A DNA stretch of 64,000 nucleotides from Syntrophobacteraceae bacterium (GCA_031292215.1 JARLHO010000061.1:1-64000); one strand, 5' to 3'. Numbered from the stretch's first letter, positions 1 to 8,968 are shown. The notes: generated by a model not told the origin, from the letters alone. Numbers and translations: made by a program.

Positions 1-1831
1 CGACCGTCACGCTCTTTGCCAGGTTTCTGGGCTGGTCCACATCCGTTCCGCGAAGCACCGCGACATGGTAAGCGAGTAACTGCAGGGGCACGCTAAAGAG
101 AACCGGTGATAGCCACTGCGACGAAGGGGCAATCACGAACTGGTTATCGTCTGTCCCGACGATCTGGCTCGGTTTCCCTTCTATCAGGGCAAGGACTATC
201 CCGTCCCGGGCCTTTACCTCCTGGATGTTTGAGATCATTTTTTCAAAAAGCGGCCCCTCTTTTAAGAGCACCATCACCGGCATTTCGGCGTCGATAAGCG
301 CTATGGGGCCGTGTTTCATCTCGCCGGCCGCATATCCTTCGGCATGGATGTAGGAGATTTCCTTTAGCTTTAGCGCCCCCTCCAGGGCGATCGGGTACAG
401 TGGGCCTCTGGCAAGGTAGAGAAAATCTTTAAAATCTTTAAATTTTCTGGCCCATTGGCCGATCTTATCGGAATCCGAAAGAATTTTTTCAACCTTTCCG
501 GGAAGTTCGATAAGCTCCTGGATGCACTGCTCGATCGTCTCCCGCGAGGCCTTTCCGGTTTCAGCGGCCCAGTGGAGCGCGAATAGATAGAGGGCGACAA
601 GCTGCGTGGTGAATGCCTTTGTCGAAGCCACCCCTATCTCCGGACCGGCATGGGTGTAGATGACCCCCCGGGCCATCCTGGCGATGCTGCTTCCGACAAC
701 GTTTACGATTGCCAGGCAATGAGCGCCCTTATCCAGCCCCTCTTTTAGAGCCGCCCGGGTATCGGCCGTTTCCCCGGACTGGCTTATGACCAGCAGGAGC
801 ACCTTGTCGTCTAAGATGGGGTCACGTGAGCGAAATTCCGACGCAAGGTCCACTTCGACCGGGACCCGGCAAAGCCCTTCGAGCATGTACTTGGCCACCA
901 GCGCGGCGTGGTAGGAAGTGCCGCATGCCACGAGCAGAACCCGTTCGATCGATTCCAGCACCGATTTATCGAGGCTTAGCTCGGGGAAATGGACTTCCTT
1001 GCGGTCAAGATCCACGACGCTTCGGAAAGTGTCGATGATCGCTCGTGGCTGCTCGTAGATTTCCTTTAGCATAAAGTGCTTATAGCCGGCCTTTTCGGCC
1101 ATTATCGGGTTCCAGTTCACCTGCTGGACGACGGGATGACGCTCTTCCCCGTCCAAAAGAAACTCGATCGAGTAGCCCTTCCTGGATAGAAAGACGAGTT
1201 CCTCGTCATTTAGATAGACCACCTGGCGCGTATAGGGCAAAATGGCCGGAACGTCTGAGGCAAGGAAAAAAGCGCTGTCGGAAATCCCCATGATAAGTGG
1301 GCTTTCCTTCCTGGCAGCCACCAGCATGTCGGGTTCCTCTTCGTTTACAATGACCAGCGCGTAGGAACCTTTGAGCTTTTTCAGGGTATTTCGCACCGCT
1401 TGCTTGTACCCACTCGTTTTGCGCCGTTCGCTGTCAAGGAGCCTGACTATAACTTCTGTGTCCGTCTGGGACTCGAAATGGTGACCCGCCTTTTCCAGCT
1501 CATCCTTTAAAGAGGCGTAATTTTCGATTATCCCGTTATGAACCAGGGCAAAGGGGCCGCAGCAGTGCGGATGGGCATTTTCTTCCGAAGGCCTCCCGTG
1601 AGTCGCCCAACGGGTGTGCGCCACGCCGACCGTCCCGTTTACGGGGTTATCGACGAGCTTGGAGGCAAGTCCGCTAAGCTTTCCCTCGCATCGCACGATC
1701 TGGAGTCGGCCGCTGGCGCCGAGCATCGCAATGCCCGCGCTGTCGTAGCCTCGGTATTCCAGCCTGGCAAGTCCTTTCATCAGGATCTCGCGACCTTCCT
1801 CGGGACCGATATAGCCTACTATTCCGCACAT
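1..1831 (-). CDS. glmS: Glutamine--fructose-6-phosphate aminotransferase (3' end just beyond window)
   Basis: Converts fructose-6-phosphate and glutamine to glucosamine-6-phosphate, the first step towards UDP-GlcNAc for peptidoglycan and LPS. Read leftward, the protein begins MCGIVGYIG, so Cys2 is exposed after Met removal as the N-terminal nucleophile of the class II glutaminase domain. The last visible codons read RNLAKSVTV, the usual C-terminus before a final Glu and stop, so only about one codon and the stop are missing beyond base 1; 610 codons are present, matching the family (about 609 aa). The two SIS sugar-isomerase domains lie in the C-terminal half. The start is ATG at 1831, preceded by a weak AGGGA. 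It is divergent from dnaE. I see no glmS ribozyme, which would not be expected outside Firmicutes. Confidence 0.96.
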   Translation of the reverse strand, partial: MCGIVGYIGPEEGREILMKGLARLEYRGYDSAGIAMLGASGRLQIVRCEGKLSGLASKLVDNPVNGTVGVAHTRWATHGRPSEENAHPHCCGPFALVHNGIIENYASLKDELEKAGHHFESQTDTEVIVRLLDSERRKTSGYKQAVRNTLKKLKGSYALVIVNEEEPDMLVAARKESPLIMGISDSAFFLASDVPAILPYTRQVVYLNDEELVFLSRKGYSIEFLLDGEERHPVVQQVNWNPIMAEKAGYKHFMLKEIYEQPRAIIDTFRSVVDLDRKEVHFPELSLDKSVLESIERVLLVACGTSYHAALVAKYMLEGLCRVPVEVDLASEFRSRDPILDDKVLLLVISQSGETADTRAALKEGLDKGAHCLAIVNVVGSSIARMARGVIYTHAGPEIGVASTKAFTTQLVALYLFALHWAAETGKASRETIEQCIQELIELPGKVEKILSDSDKIGQWARKFKDFKDFLYLARGPLYPIALEGALKLKEISYIHAEGYAAGEMKHGPIALIDAEMPVMVLLKEGPLFEKMISNIQEVKARDGIVLALIEGKPSQIVGTDDNQFVIAPSSQWLSPVLFSVPLQLLAYHVAVLRGTDVDQPRNLAKSVTV

Positions 1832-2155
1832 AGATTTATTCCCTGCCTCAATCGGGTTGGAAAAAGCATGCCGGTTGGAAAATTTCACCATGAATGAACA
1901 CGAATTTGTATCCTAATAAAATACGATGGCCTTGGGCAAGATCAAAATTACAGGCTGCGAATCGCCCCCCTTACGAACCGCGACAGCCGGCTTATTTTCC
2001 GGGAAGAAGTCCGCACGATATGTTAGGATTGCAAAACGGCTGCGAGGTAAAATAAGCGCATCCGTTCCAGTGTGCAACTCCGCGTAGAAGGGTTCCTATA
2101 CGCTTCGTTCGATTATCGCTTCATTGTAACCAATATTTAAGGAGAGCCCGCCGAT
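1832..2155. other. Divergent intergenic region glmS/dnaE
   Basis: About 324 bases without a convincing gene. It must hold the promoters of both divergent neighbours, but I see no clear -35/-10 pair. The only clear site is the dnaE Shine-Dalgarno AAGGAGAG at 2139-2146, nine bases before its ATG. Confidence 0.5.
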
Positions 2156-5100
2156 ATGGATTTTGTCCATCTGCATGTCCATACCCAGTACAGCCTTCTT
2201 GACGGAGCGATCCGGCTAAAGGACCTCTTTGAGACCGCCAAGGCTTTTAATATGCCGGCCGTGGCCATCACCGACCATGGCAACATGTACGGCGCGCTCG
2301 AATTCTACGAGTTGTCCAAAAAGTATGACATGAAACCCATAATCGGCTGCGAAGCCTACGTTGCGCCAAGAAGCCGCCACGACCGGGGCAGAACCGCTGC
2401 CTCACACGATCGGGCCCAGAGCCAGGCTGCGACGGCAGGCCCGGCTGATGCGCCCGGCGATGAAGACCGAAGCTATCACCTGACCCTGCTCGCCAAAAAC
2501 CTCGCCGGCTACCAGAACCTCATGAAACTGGTCTCGATGGGCTTTACGGAAGGCTTCTATTACAAGCCGCGAATAGACAAGGAAATCCTAAGGCTCCACA
2601 GCGAAGGACTCATAGCCCTTTCGGGGTGTCTCAAAGGCGAGGTCGCCTCTTTTCTTATCAGAAACCAGGTCGAGGCTGCAAAAAAATCGGCCCTCGAATA
2701 CGCACAGATATTTGCACCGGGCGATTTTTACCTCGAAATCCAGGCAAACGGCATCCCGGAGCAAACACTGGCAAACGAGGGGATGGTGCGCCTTGCCCGC
2801 GAGCTCTCGCTTCCGCTGGTAGCCACAAACGACTGTCATTACCTGAAAAAAGGCGACGCCCGCGCCCATGAAATCCTTTTGTGCATTCAGACGGGCAAAA
2901 CGGTCGCAGATGAAAAAAGGTTCAAGTTTCAAACGGATCAGCTCTACTACAAATCCCCCGAAGAGATGGCACGGGAATTCGCCCATGTTCCCGATGCGCT
3001 CGAAAACACCGTTGCGATCGCTTCCAAGTGCAATCTAAAACTCGAGCTGGGCAGCTATCACTTCCCGGTGTTTCCGATCGAAGAAGGGGAGACCATCGAC
3101 GGGCGGTTTGAGCACGAAGTGCGGGAGGGCTTCGAGTTAAGGCTTGAGGCCATAAAACGCAAGGCCCCCTCATTTGACGAAGAAAGGCTGCGGGAGTACA
3201 CGGAAAGGCTCGACTACGAGATAGGCGTAATAAAGCAGATGGGATTTCCCGCCTATTTCCTTATCGTCTCCGACTTCATAAATTATGCGAAAAGAAACGG
3301 GATTCCGGTCGGCCCGGGACGCGGCTCCGCAGCAGGAAGCCTTGTAGCCTTTGTTATGCGCATAACCGATCTTGACCCGATCGAACACGGGCTCATCTTC
3401 GAGCGCTTTCTAAACATCGAACGCATAAGCATGCCCGATATCGACGTGGACTTTTGCGTAAACGGCAGAAACCGGGTCCTGGAATACGTGACCCAACGCT
3501 ACGGCAAAGACCGGGTCTCCCAGATCTCAACATTTGGCACCATGCAGGCGCGCGCCGTCATTCGCGATGTGGGCAGAGCGCTTGCCATGCCCTACAACGA
3601 GGTGGACCGCATCGCCAAGCTCATTCCCCCCACCTTGGGAATCGATCTGCAAAGGGCCATGGCCGTCGAGCCCCGCCTGGTCGAGATGCAGTCGGAAAAT
3701 CCGCAGATAAAGGAACTCTTCGAGATAGCCCGGGCCCTCGAAGGCCTTACCCGCCACGCTTCGACTCACGCCGCCGGAGTGGTCATAGCCGACCGGCCCA
3801 TAGTCGAATATATGCCCATGTGCGTTGGTCCGGAAGGTGAAATCGTTTCGCAGTACCCCATGAAATATGTCGAAAAAACAGGGCTGATAAAGTTCGACTT
3901 CCTGGGACTAAGAAACCTTACGGTCATAAATGACGCCTTACAGCTCATAGAGGAAAATCATGGCGTCCGGGTGATCATGGAAGACCTTGCGCTAGACGAT
4001 CCGCAGACTTACGAGCTGCTAAGCCGCGCGGACACCACTGGAGTTTTCCAGCTCGAAAGCTCGGGGATGCGGGATATACTGGTGAAGCTGCGTCCGGAAA
4101 ATTTCGCCGACATCGTGGCCCTTGTCGCCCTCTACCGCCCCGGCCCCCTGGAAAGCGGCATGGTCGATCAGTACATCCAGGGAAAGCATGGCGCAGAAGT
4201 CACCTACGATCTCGATATGCTCAAGCCCATACTCGAATCGACCCACGGCGTCATCCTCTACCAGGAACAGGTGATGAAAGTCGCAAGCACCATGGCGAAC
4301 TACTCCCTGGGAGAAGCCGATATCCTGCGAAGAGCCATGGGTAAAAAAATCGGCTCGCTTATGGACGCCCAGCGGGACCGCTTCGTCAAGGGCGCGGTGG
4401 CAAACGGGATAGACTCCTCCAAGGCGAACCATGTCTTCGATCTCATGGCAAAGTTTGCCGAGTACGGCTTCAATAAGTCCCACAGCGCGGCCTACGCCCT
4501 CATAGCCTACCATACCGCGTGGCTCAAAAGTCATTACCCGGTCGAATTCATGGCCGCCTTGATGAACAGCTTCCTCGGCAACTCCGACCAGATCGTGAAG
4601 ATGATCAACCAGTGCGCCCAGATGGAGATACGCATTCTGCCCCCGGACGTAAACGAAAGCGGCATGGCCTTCCAGGTGGTGGAGCGCATGATACGCTTTG
4701 GTCTGGGAGCGGTGAAAAACGTGGGCGAGACCGCTGTTGAAATCATCTTGCAGTGCCGGCGCGAAAAAGGTCCCTACACCACCATCTACGACTTCTGCGC
4801 CCGCATCGATTCTCAGAAAGTAAACCGGCGGGTGACCGAACAGCTCATCCGGTGCGGGGCTTTCGACTCCCTGCACTCAAACCGGGCCCAGCTCATGGCG
4901 GGCTTAGACGAAGTGATGGACCGGGCCGCGGCCGCCCAAAAAGACCGCAACTCGGGGCAGATGAACCTCTTCGAGGTGCTGCGATCCAAAAAGAAGATAA
5001 AACCCCTATCGCTACCCGAACTCCCCGACTGGGACAGCCGCCTGCGGCTCCAGTTCGAAAAGGAATCTCTTGGCTTCTACATCTCCGGCCATCCCCTCGA

Positions 5101-5683
5101 TTTTTACTCCGAACAGATTCGCTCGATTTGCACCGCCGACACCCAATCGGTACGGGAAAAAAGGGAAGGCTCCGAGGTGGTGCTCTGCGGCATTTTTTCG
5201 ATCATAAAGGAAATCACCACCAAGCGCGGCGACAGGATGGCGTTTCTAAACCTCGAGGATAAAGACGGAACTATCGAGGTCGTGGCCTTCGCCGAACCCT
5301 TCACCCAGGCCCGGGGACTGATCGCGGGCGATGAACCGCTCGCCCTGTGGGCAAAGGTCCAACGCGATGAGAAGTCGACCAAACTGATCGCCAACCGGAT
5401 CCTGGGCATGGAGGAAGCCTCGCTGCAGGCGGTCGACTCGGTTCGCATAAAGCTCGACGCGGCCCGCATGGACCGTGACGCCTTCGGGAGGCTTCGGCAC
5501 CTTTTAATAAGCCATCCCGGCCAATGCCGCCCGGTCCTTCACCTGGCGGTCGAGGACAAAGGCGAAGCCATACTCAATTTATCCAAACTCCCGGTCAATC
5601 CAACGCACGCCTTCTTTGAGGAAATGCGCATCCATTTCGGCCCGGACAGCGCGGAGGCGACCTACAGGAATGGGGCTGTTTAG
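2156..5683 (+). CDS. dnaE: DNA polymerase III subunit alpha
   Basis: Replicative polymerase catalytic subunit, 1175 aa, close to the usual DnaE1 length (about 1160). It starts with the PHP domain (MDFVHLHVHTQYSLLDGA, then ITDHGN). The polymerase core has the GPGRGSAAGS motif near residue 386 and the catalytic PDIDVDF motif near residues 427-433. The helix-hairpin-helix and OB-fold region follow, and the C-terminal part has SGHPLD and an OB domain around residues 990-1080. A segment near residues 80-105 is rich in Ala, Arg and Gln and looks like a lineage-specific insertion within PHP. Start ATG has a good Shine-Dalgarno at 2139-2146. The gene stands alone, divergent from glmS. Identification is secure. 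Confidence 0.98.
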   Translation: MDFVHLHVHTQYSLLDGAIRLKDLFETAKAFNMPAVAITDHGNMYGALEFYELSKKYDMKPIIGCEAYVAPRSRHDRGRTAASHDRAQSQAATAGPADAPGDEDRSYHLTLLAKNLAGYQNLMKLVSMGFTEGFYYKPRIDKEILRLHSEGLIALSGCLKGEVASFLIRNQVEAAKKSALEYAQIFAPGDFYLEIQANGIPEQTLANEGMVRLARELSLPLVATNDCHYLKKGDARAHEILLCIQTGKTVADEKRFKFQTDQLYYKSPEEMAREFAHVPDALENTVAIASKCNLKLELGSYHFPVFPIEEGETIDGRFEHEVREGFELRLEAIKRKAPSFDEERLREYTERLDYEIGVIKQMGFPAYFLIVSDFINYAKRNGIPVGPGRGSAAGSLVAFVMRITDLDPIEHGLIFERFLNIERISMPDIDVDFCVNGRNRVLEYVTQRYGKDRVSQISTFGTMQARAVIRDVGRALAMPYNEVDRIAKLIPPTLGIDLQRAMAVEPRLVEMQSENPQIKELFEIARALEGLTRHASTHAAGVVIADRPIVEYMPMCVGPEGEIVSQYPMKYVEKTGLIKFDFLGLRNLTVINDALQLIEENHGVRVIMEDLALDDPQTYELLSRADTTGVFQLESSGMRDILVKLRPENFADIVALVALYRPGPLESGMVDQYIQGKHGAEVTYDLDMLKPILESTHGVILYQEQVMKVASTMANYSLGEADILRRAMGKKIGSLMDAQRDRFVKGAVANGIDSSKANHVFDLMAKFAEYGFNKSHSAAYALIAYHTAWLKSHYPVEFMAALMNSFLGNSDQIVKMINQCAQMEIRILPPDVNESGMAFQVVERMIRFGLGAVKNVGETAVEIILQCRREKGPYTTIYDFCARIDSQKVNRRVTEQLIRCGAFDSLHSNRAQLMAGLDEVMDRAAAAQKDRNSGQMNLFEVLRSKKKIKPLSLPELPDWDSRLRLQFEKESLGFYISGHPLDFYSEQIRSICTADTQSVREKREGSEVVLCGIFSIIKEITTKRGDRMAFLNLEDKDGTIEVVAFAEPFTQARGLIAGDEPLALWAKVQRDEKSTKLIANRILGMEEASLQAVDSVRIKLDAARMDRDAFGRLRHLLISHPGQCRPVLHLAVEDKGEAILNLSKLPVNPTHAFFEEMRIHFGPDSAEATYRNGAV

Positions 5684-5768
5684 CGCCATACGTCGTTCAA
5701 ATTTTTGTAATGTTATTTCCGCATCGTCATCGCGCCGAACTTGACATCTTTAGGCAGGCAGGTTTCAC

Positions 5769-6656
5769 ATGTTTGAGTTAAAAACTTTGACAGATTATTC
5801 GGATGAATCGGTCCTGGCAGAAATACGCCGCATTGCTTCTGACTTCAAGGGAAAGAAGCTGACCCGAAAAGAGTTTGACCGTATTTCTCGTGTTCACTCT
5901 TCCACACTGGGACGACGGTTTGGCTCATGGACAAATGCTTTGGACAAGGCGGGAATTAGCGAGGAAATAGCGCCGCGTCCAAAGCAGCAAATAACACGTG
6001 AAATGTTATTCGAATGTATTCGGACTTATATAGAAGAATTCGGTGGGCCTCCGAAACTCGACGATATCGCCGAGCGCCTTGACGTTCATCGAACCACACT
6101 GGCCGGCAAATTCGGGAAATGGCCTGCCTTACTAAATGAGGTTGGGCTGCAACCGGTTCCGCTAGGCCGAAGATATACGGACCAAGAATGCTATGAGAAC
6201 ATTTTGGCGCTCTGGACACATTTTGGACGCCAACCCAGCTTCCGAGAGTTGAAGCGCGCCCCCTCTCGCGTCGGCTCCAAAGCATATGTTCTCCGGTGGG
6301 GGGGGTGGCGGGCCGCTCTCGCGGCATTCATAAGTTACATCAACCGGTCCTCATCTATTTCTCAGAATGAGACCAGAGCGACCGCCGAACTGCTAAATCC
6401 TTCGGAGTCTTCTTCGAGTTTCACACATGCCAACGAACCACGATCGTTTAGTTTGGCCTTGAGGTACAAGGTCTTATGCCGCGACCATTTCCGATGTCGA
6501 ATCTGTGGTCGGTCACCTGCTAAGGACATTGGTGTGGAATTGCACATCGACCACATCATTCCATGGTCGAAGGGAGGGCAAAACATAGAGGAAAATCTCC
6601 GCACCCTGTGCAGTGATTGTAATTTGGGCAAGGGCGCGAAGCACGAGGCTGTCTGA
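5769..6656 (+). CDS. HNH endonuclease with three homing-endonuclease-associated repeats
   Basis: A 295-aa protein. The N-terminal two thirds hold three copies of a module of about 50 residues with the pattern (T)LGRRFGSW..AL..AG: residues about 25-66 (HSSTLGRRFGSWTNALDKAGI), 88-130 (HRTTLAGKFGKWPALLNEVGL) and 150-190 (AYVLRWGGWRAALAAF). These are the small DNA-binding repeats (HNH_repeat type) found in homing-endonuclease relatives. The C-terminal domain (about residues 230-290) is an HNH nuclease: CRICG, LHIDHIIPWSKGG, LCSDCN give the zinc-binding CxxC...CxxC and the His-Asp-His of the active site. It is solitary, with no intron or intein around it, and reads less GC-rich than dnaE, suggesting acquisition. 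Target and biological role are unknown. Confidence 0.85.
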   Translation: MFELKTLTDYSDESVLAEIRRIASDFKGKKLTRKEFDRISRVHSSTLGRRFGSWTNALDKAGISEEIAPRPKQQITREMLFECIRTYIEEFGGPPKLDDIAERLDVHRTTLAGKFGKWPALLNEVGLQPVPLGRRYTDQECYENILALWTHFGRQPSFRELKRAPSRVGSKAYVLRWGGWRAALAAFISYINRSSSISQNETRATAELLNPSESSSSFTHANEPRSFSLALRYKVLCRDHFRCRICGRSPAKDIGVELHIDHIIPWSKGGQNIEENLRTLCSDCNLGKGAKHEAV

Positions 6657-6853
6657 TTGGGCTTATTCCACAGCGTATATCGCTTTTGACGAGCACACGT
6701 GCCTACCATTCTCACGATACGGGAATCGAGGTCAATAACTTGGCAGAACCTCGAGAGCCCCAAAACCTCGCTTCAACGGGCATTCGGGCCATCGTGTCGC
6801 CGGATTACTAAAGCTTTTCGTGTGATCGAAATTGTCCAATACCGCCTGATCCG

Positions 6854-6967
6854 AAGTTGCGTTCAAGATGATTCATAGCGATCGAATTTATTACTCTCTC
6901 TTTCGATAAGCTGCATTTGTTGGGTTGAGTGAAGCGAAACCCGACAAACTGATCTTGAACGCAACTT
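6854..6967. repeat. MITE-like palindromic element with 16-bp perfect terminal inverted repeats
   Basis: The left arm AAGTTGCGTTCAAGAT (6854-6869) and right arm ATCTTGAACGCAACTT (6952-6967) are exact reverse complements, separated by 82 bases. Inside lies a second hairpin, TTTGTTGGGTT at about 6916-6926 against AACCCGACAAA near 6938-6948, with one G:U-type mismatch. The inner part resembles the widespread extragenic palindrome of the form GGGTT-GAGCGAAGCG-AACCC known from many Proteobacteria. The element has no coding capacity. I see no clear target-site duplication. Confidence 0.7.
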
Positions 6968-7102
6968 GGTGTGAGATCACCCGGAACCAGGAGCGGGCGG
7001 GGCGGCAGGGCCGCGCGATGTCACCCATTCAAACTTGGTGGGACTGGTGAAGCCGCCTTTACCCTCGAAAATCCTCGCCTCGCGGCATAAAAAGTGCTAT
7101 TT

Positions 7103-7129
7103 TGTGTAAAATGTACAAAACGTACAAAT
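7103..7129 (+). promoter_or_regulatory. Candidate operator of the toxin-antitoxin pair
   Basis: Three 9-bp direct repeats follow one another (TGTGTAAAA, TGTACAAAA, CGTACAAAT). The second and third also form a perfect inverted repeat, TGTAC-N5-GTACA at 7112-7126. It sits 18-44 bases before the antitoxin ATG, as expected for autorepression by a Phd-type antitoxin or the toxin-antitoxin complex. This is inference from position and symmetry. Confidence 0.5.
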
Positions 7130-7146
7130 TCTCCTGGAGGTTGACC

Positions 7147-7401
7147 ATGGTGACGGCAAATGCGACGGAAATGAGGAACAAGTTTGGGCGCTATCTCGAA
7201 AGAACACTGGTAGAACCGGTCGTTATAGAAAAGACGGGCCGCCAGGTGGCCGTGTTGATCTCGATCGAGGAGTATAATCGCCTTACAAAGCTCGAGGATG
7301 CCTATTGGGGAGAGTTGGCGCTGGCGGCTCAGAAAGAAGAGCGAGCCGGCAGGGAGGACGTTGAAAGGCTTCTTGAAAGGGCGATGAATGCTGAAGCTTG
7401 A
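7147..7401 (+). CDS. Phd/YefM-type antitoxin
   Basis: An 84-aa protein beginning MVTANATEMRNKFGRYLE, the Phd/YefM-like N-terminal fold that binds DNA and dimerises, followed by VVIEKTGRQVAVLISIEEYNRL, the conserved beta-strand/helix of the family. The C-terminal tail, Glu/Arg-rich (KEERAGREDVERLLERAMN), should wrap the toxin. I chose ATG 7147 because CTGGAGG lies at 7134-7140; a TTG further upstream would run through the operator repeats. The 3' end overlaps the toxin start by 14 bases, showing translational coupling. Confidence 0.85.
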   Translation: MVTANATEMRNKFGRYLERTLVEPVVIEKTGRQVAVLISIEEYNRLTKLEDAYWGELALAAQKEERAGREDVERLLERAMNAEA

Positions 7402-7663
7402 TCTCCCGAAGTCTGCGCTTAAGTTTGTCGAGGCGCTTCCTCCGAAACTATTTACCCAAGTCTTCAAGAAAGTGCTCGCTCTCATGAAAGATCCGGAGCC
7501 AGGAGATTCCTTGAATCTTGAAGGCTACCCATTCAAGAGGGTCGATATCGGAGAATACCGGGTCATATACCACGCTGACAAAGAGACTCTCCATGTGGAA
7601 GTGATCGGCAAGCGAAATGATGACGACGTCTATCGAAAACTGCGAAACTTGATGAACGGGTAG
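7388..7663 (+). CDS. RelE/ParE-family toxin
   Basis: A 91-aa protein with the RelE/ParE superfamily fold pattern: an N-terminal helix (LDLPKSALKFVEALPPKLFTQVFKKVLALMKDP), then LNLEGYPFKRVDIGEYRVIYHADKETLHVEVIGKRNDDDVYRKL. The GEYRVIY strand and the basic C-terminal VIGKRNDDDVYRKL match ribosome-dependent mRNA interferases of the RelE group. It overlaps the upstream antitoxin gene by 14 bases. Both genes look intact. RelE versus ParE activity cannot be told from the sequence alone. Confidence 0.85.
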   Translation: MLKLDLPKSALKFVEALPPKLFTQVFKKVLALMKDPEPGDSLNLEGYPFKRVDIGEYRVIYHADKETLHVEVIGKRNDDDVYRKLRNLMNG

Positions 7664-7759
7664 CCGCCGCCACCTTTAACCACTAAAGAAAAGGCATTTC
7701 CTCCGAGGTCTTTCCATGCCCAGTCCAGAGCTCAGCGGTGAATTCTTATGGACTCTTAC

Positions 7760-7826
7760 CGCGGGGTGACGCAGTTTGAGGGCACAGAAGCCAAGCCCCG
7801 TAACGATAACGCTTTCTGCGCTCGCA
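7760..7826 (-). pseudogene. Duplicated, decayed 3' end of the fibronectin-III gene
   Basis: About 67 bases here closely match the 3' end of the intact fn3 gene at about 8589-8655 (shared GCGGGGTGACGCAGTTTGAG and, after a short gap, GCCCCGTA.CGATA.CGCT). A one-base insertion shifts the frame relative to the intact copy, so this is a dead duplicate. It ends where Uma2 homology begins, at about base 7827. Confidence 0.6.
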
Positions 7827-8042
7827 CTATCGCCTGAAATCGTCGTGGAAGTAAAATCTCCCTCGAACAGCCTCAAGCGGATAGAGGGAAAGAAACAACT
7901 CTATTTTGAAGCGGGCGCCAAAGAGGTATGGTTCTGTGATGAAGACGGCAAAATGCACTTCTTCAGCCTTCAAGGAAAGTTAAAGAGAAGTGAACTGTTC
8001 CATGAATTCCCTGAACGAATAGACCTCGAGCCTACCGGCTAG
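7776..8042 (+). pseudogene. Uma2-family endonuclease remnant (C-terminal half)
   Basis: From about base 7827 the frame encodes LSPEIVVEVKSPSNSLKR then KKQLYFEAGAKEVWFCDEDGKMHFF, the conserved P-D/E-x-VVEV-x-SPS and YxxAGxxEVWxxD region of Uma2 (DUF820) PD-(D/E)xK proteins. Only about 70 of the usual 180-190 residues remain; the N-terminal half is missing. The upstream codons back to a TTG at 7776 run through the duplicated fn3 tail on the other strand, so they are not native Uma2. A full-length family member is present at 58805-59368. Confidence 0.65.
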
Positions 8043-8116
8043 TGTCCCGAGTCACTCTCTTGTCCTGAATGCGAAATACTCGCTGAAAGATTATCTTTAA
8101 AGACGGGGTATTAAGG

Positions 8117-8464
8117 ATGGCTGAGATAGGCGGTTACCGATTTGGCGAAATAGAAGTCGACGGAAAAAGGTACACCGGAGACATAAAAATCGTCGAGGGC
8201 TTGGTTGTCTCCAACTGGTGGCGCGCCGACGGGCATAAACTCGCAGCATCAGACGTCGAAGACATTCTTGACCACCGGCCGGATATTATGGTCGTGGGCA
8301 AAGGGCTGCCTGGCCGGATGAAAGTAATGGAGCAGTTACGAAAACGGCTCGAGTCGGCGGGAATCGCACTGGTCGACGAACCCACGCCCGAAGCCGTCGC
8401 CACCTTCAACGGTTTTCAGAAATCAGGGAAAAAGGTGGCCGGAGCTTTTCACCTTACCTGTTGA
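8117..8464 (+). CDS. Mth938-like domain protein (DUF498/NDUFAF3 family)
   Basis: A 115-aa single-domain protein: GYRFGEIEVDGKRYTGDIKIVEG..VVSNWWRADGH at the N-terminus, DILDHRPDIMVVGKGLPGRMKVMEQLRKRLESAGI in the middle, EPTPEAVATFNGFQKSGKKVAGAFHLTC at the end. These match the Mth938-like fold (AAMDC/NDUFAF3 relatives), whose bacterial function is not established. Length is normal for the family. ATG 8117 is preceded by a weak AAAGACGGGG. It stands alone between the Uma2 remnant and the convergent fn3 gene. Confidence 0.8.
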   Translation: MAEIGGYRFGEIEVDGKRYTGDIKIVEGLVVSNWWRADGHKLAASDVEDILDHRPDIMVVGKGLPGRMKVMEQLRKRLESAGIALVDEPTPEAVATFNGFQKSGKKVAGAFHLTC

Positions 8465-8584
8465 AGAACAAGCCGGCGCGAGGCTGCGCGTGAGCTCCTC
8501 AGCGACTCGCGGTAGACAGCCCCTCCTATCCCAACGCACCCGGAAACCATGAAACGTATTACTCCCTTCGCTTCCCGCTTCCCC

Positions 8585-8968
8585 TTATCGCGGGGTGACG
8601 CAGTTTGAGGGGGCCGAAGCCAGCCCCGTACCGATAGCGCTGTGTGCGCTCACCCTGAAGGTGTAGGTTTCCCCGCTCTTTAGCCCGGTTACCACTATGG
8701 GGCTTTTTGCCCCCTGCGCCTGGACATGCCCCGGGTAGGCCGTAACCGTGTAGACGGTGATGGGTTTTATGCCGTTTGTCTTCGGCGGGCTAAAGCTTAC
8801 GGTAGCCATTGCCTCGCCGGCGGTTGCCGTGACGTTTCCGGGCGGACCGGGCATCAAGGTTTCCATGGGGGCGCCGATGCCGATGCCACCGCCCCCCGCT
8901 CCAAACCCGAATGCGGGCGCCGCTATAAGGATTCCGATGAGAGCGGTTGCAATAGCTTTGCCGATCAT
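8585..8968 (-). CDS. Small secreted fibronectin type III domain protein
   Basis: A 127-aa protein. Residues 1-20 (MIGKAIATALIGILIAAPAFG) form a signal peptide, followed by a Gly-rich linker and one fibronectin type III domain (PGNVTATAGEAMATVSFSPP..GGLKSGETYTFRVSAHSAIGTG type pattern, ending APSNCVTPR). I chose ATG 8968 because AGGAGGAG lies just upstream on this strand. It is probably exported; function unknown. Its 3' end is duplicated at 7760-7826. Confidence 0.8.
   Translation of the reverse strand: MIGKAIATALIGILIAAPAFGFGAGGGGIGIGAPMETLMPGPPGNVTATAGEAMATVSFSPPKTNGIKPITVYTVTAYPGHVQAQGAKSPIVVTGLKSGETYTFRVSAHSAIGTGLASAPSNCVTPR

Larger units (their letters stand above)
6657..7146. other. 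Intergenic region with palindromic element
   Basis: About 490 bases with no convincing gene between the HNH endonuclease and the toxin-antitoxin pair. It contains the 114-bp palindromic element at 6854-6967 and the antitoxin promoter/operator region at about 7100-7130. The rest shows no feature I can support. Confidence 0.5.

Noticed and set aside
4019-4876. 285-codon open frame on the minus strand inside dnaE
   Set aside because: Antisense shadow of the polymerase core; composition is rich in His, Gly and Val as expected for the complement of GC-rich codons, and no family resemblance is seen.
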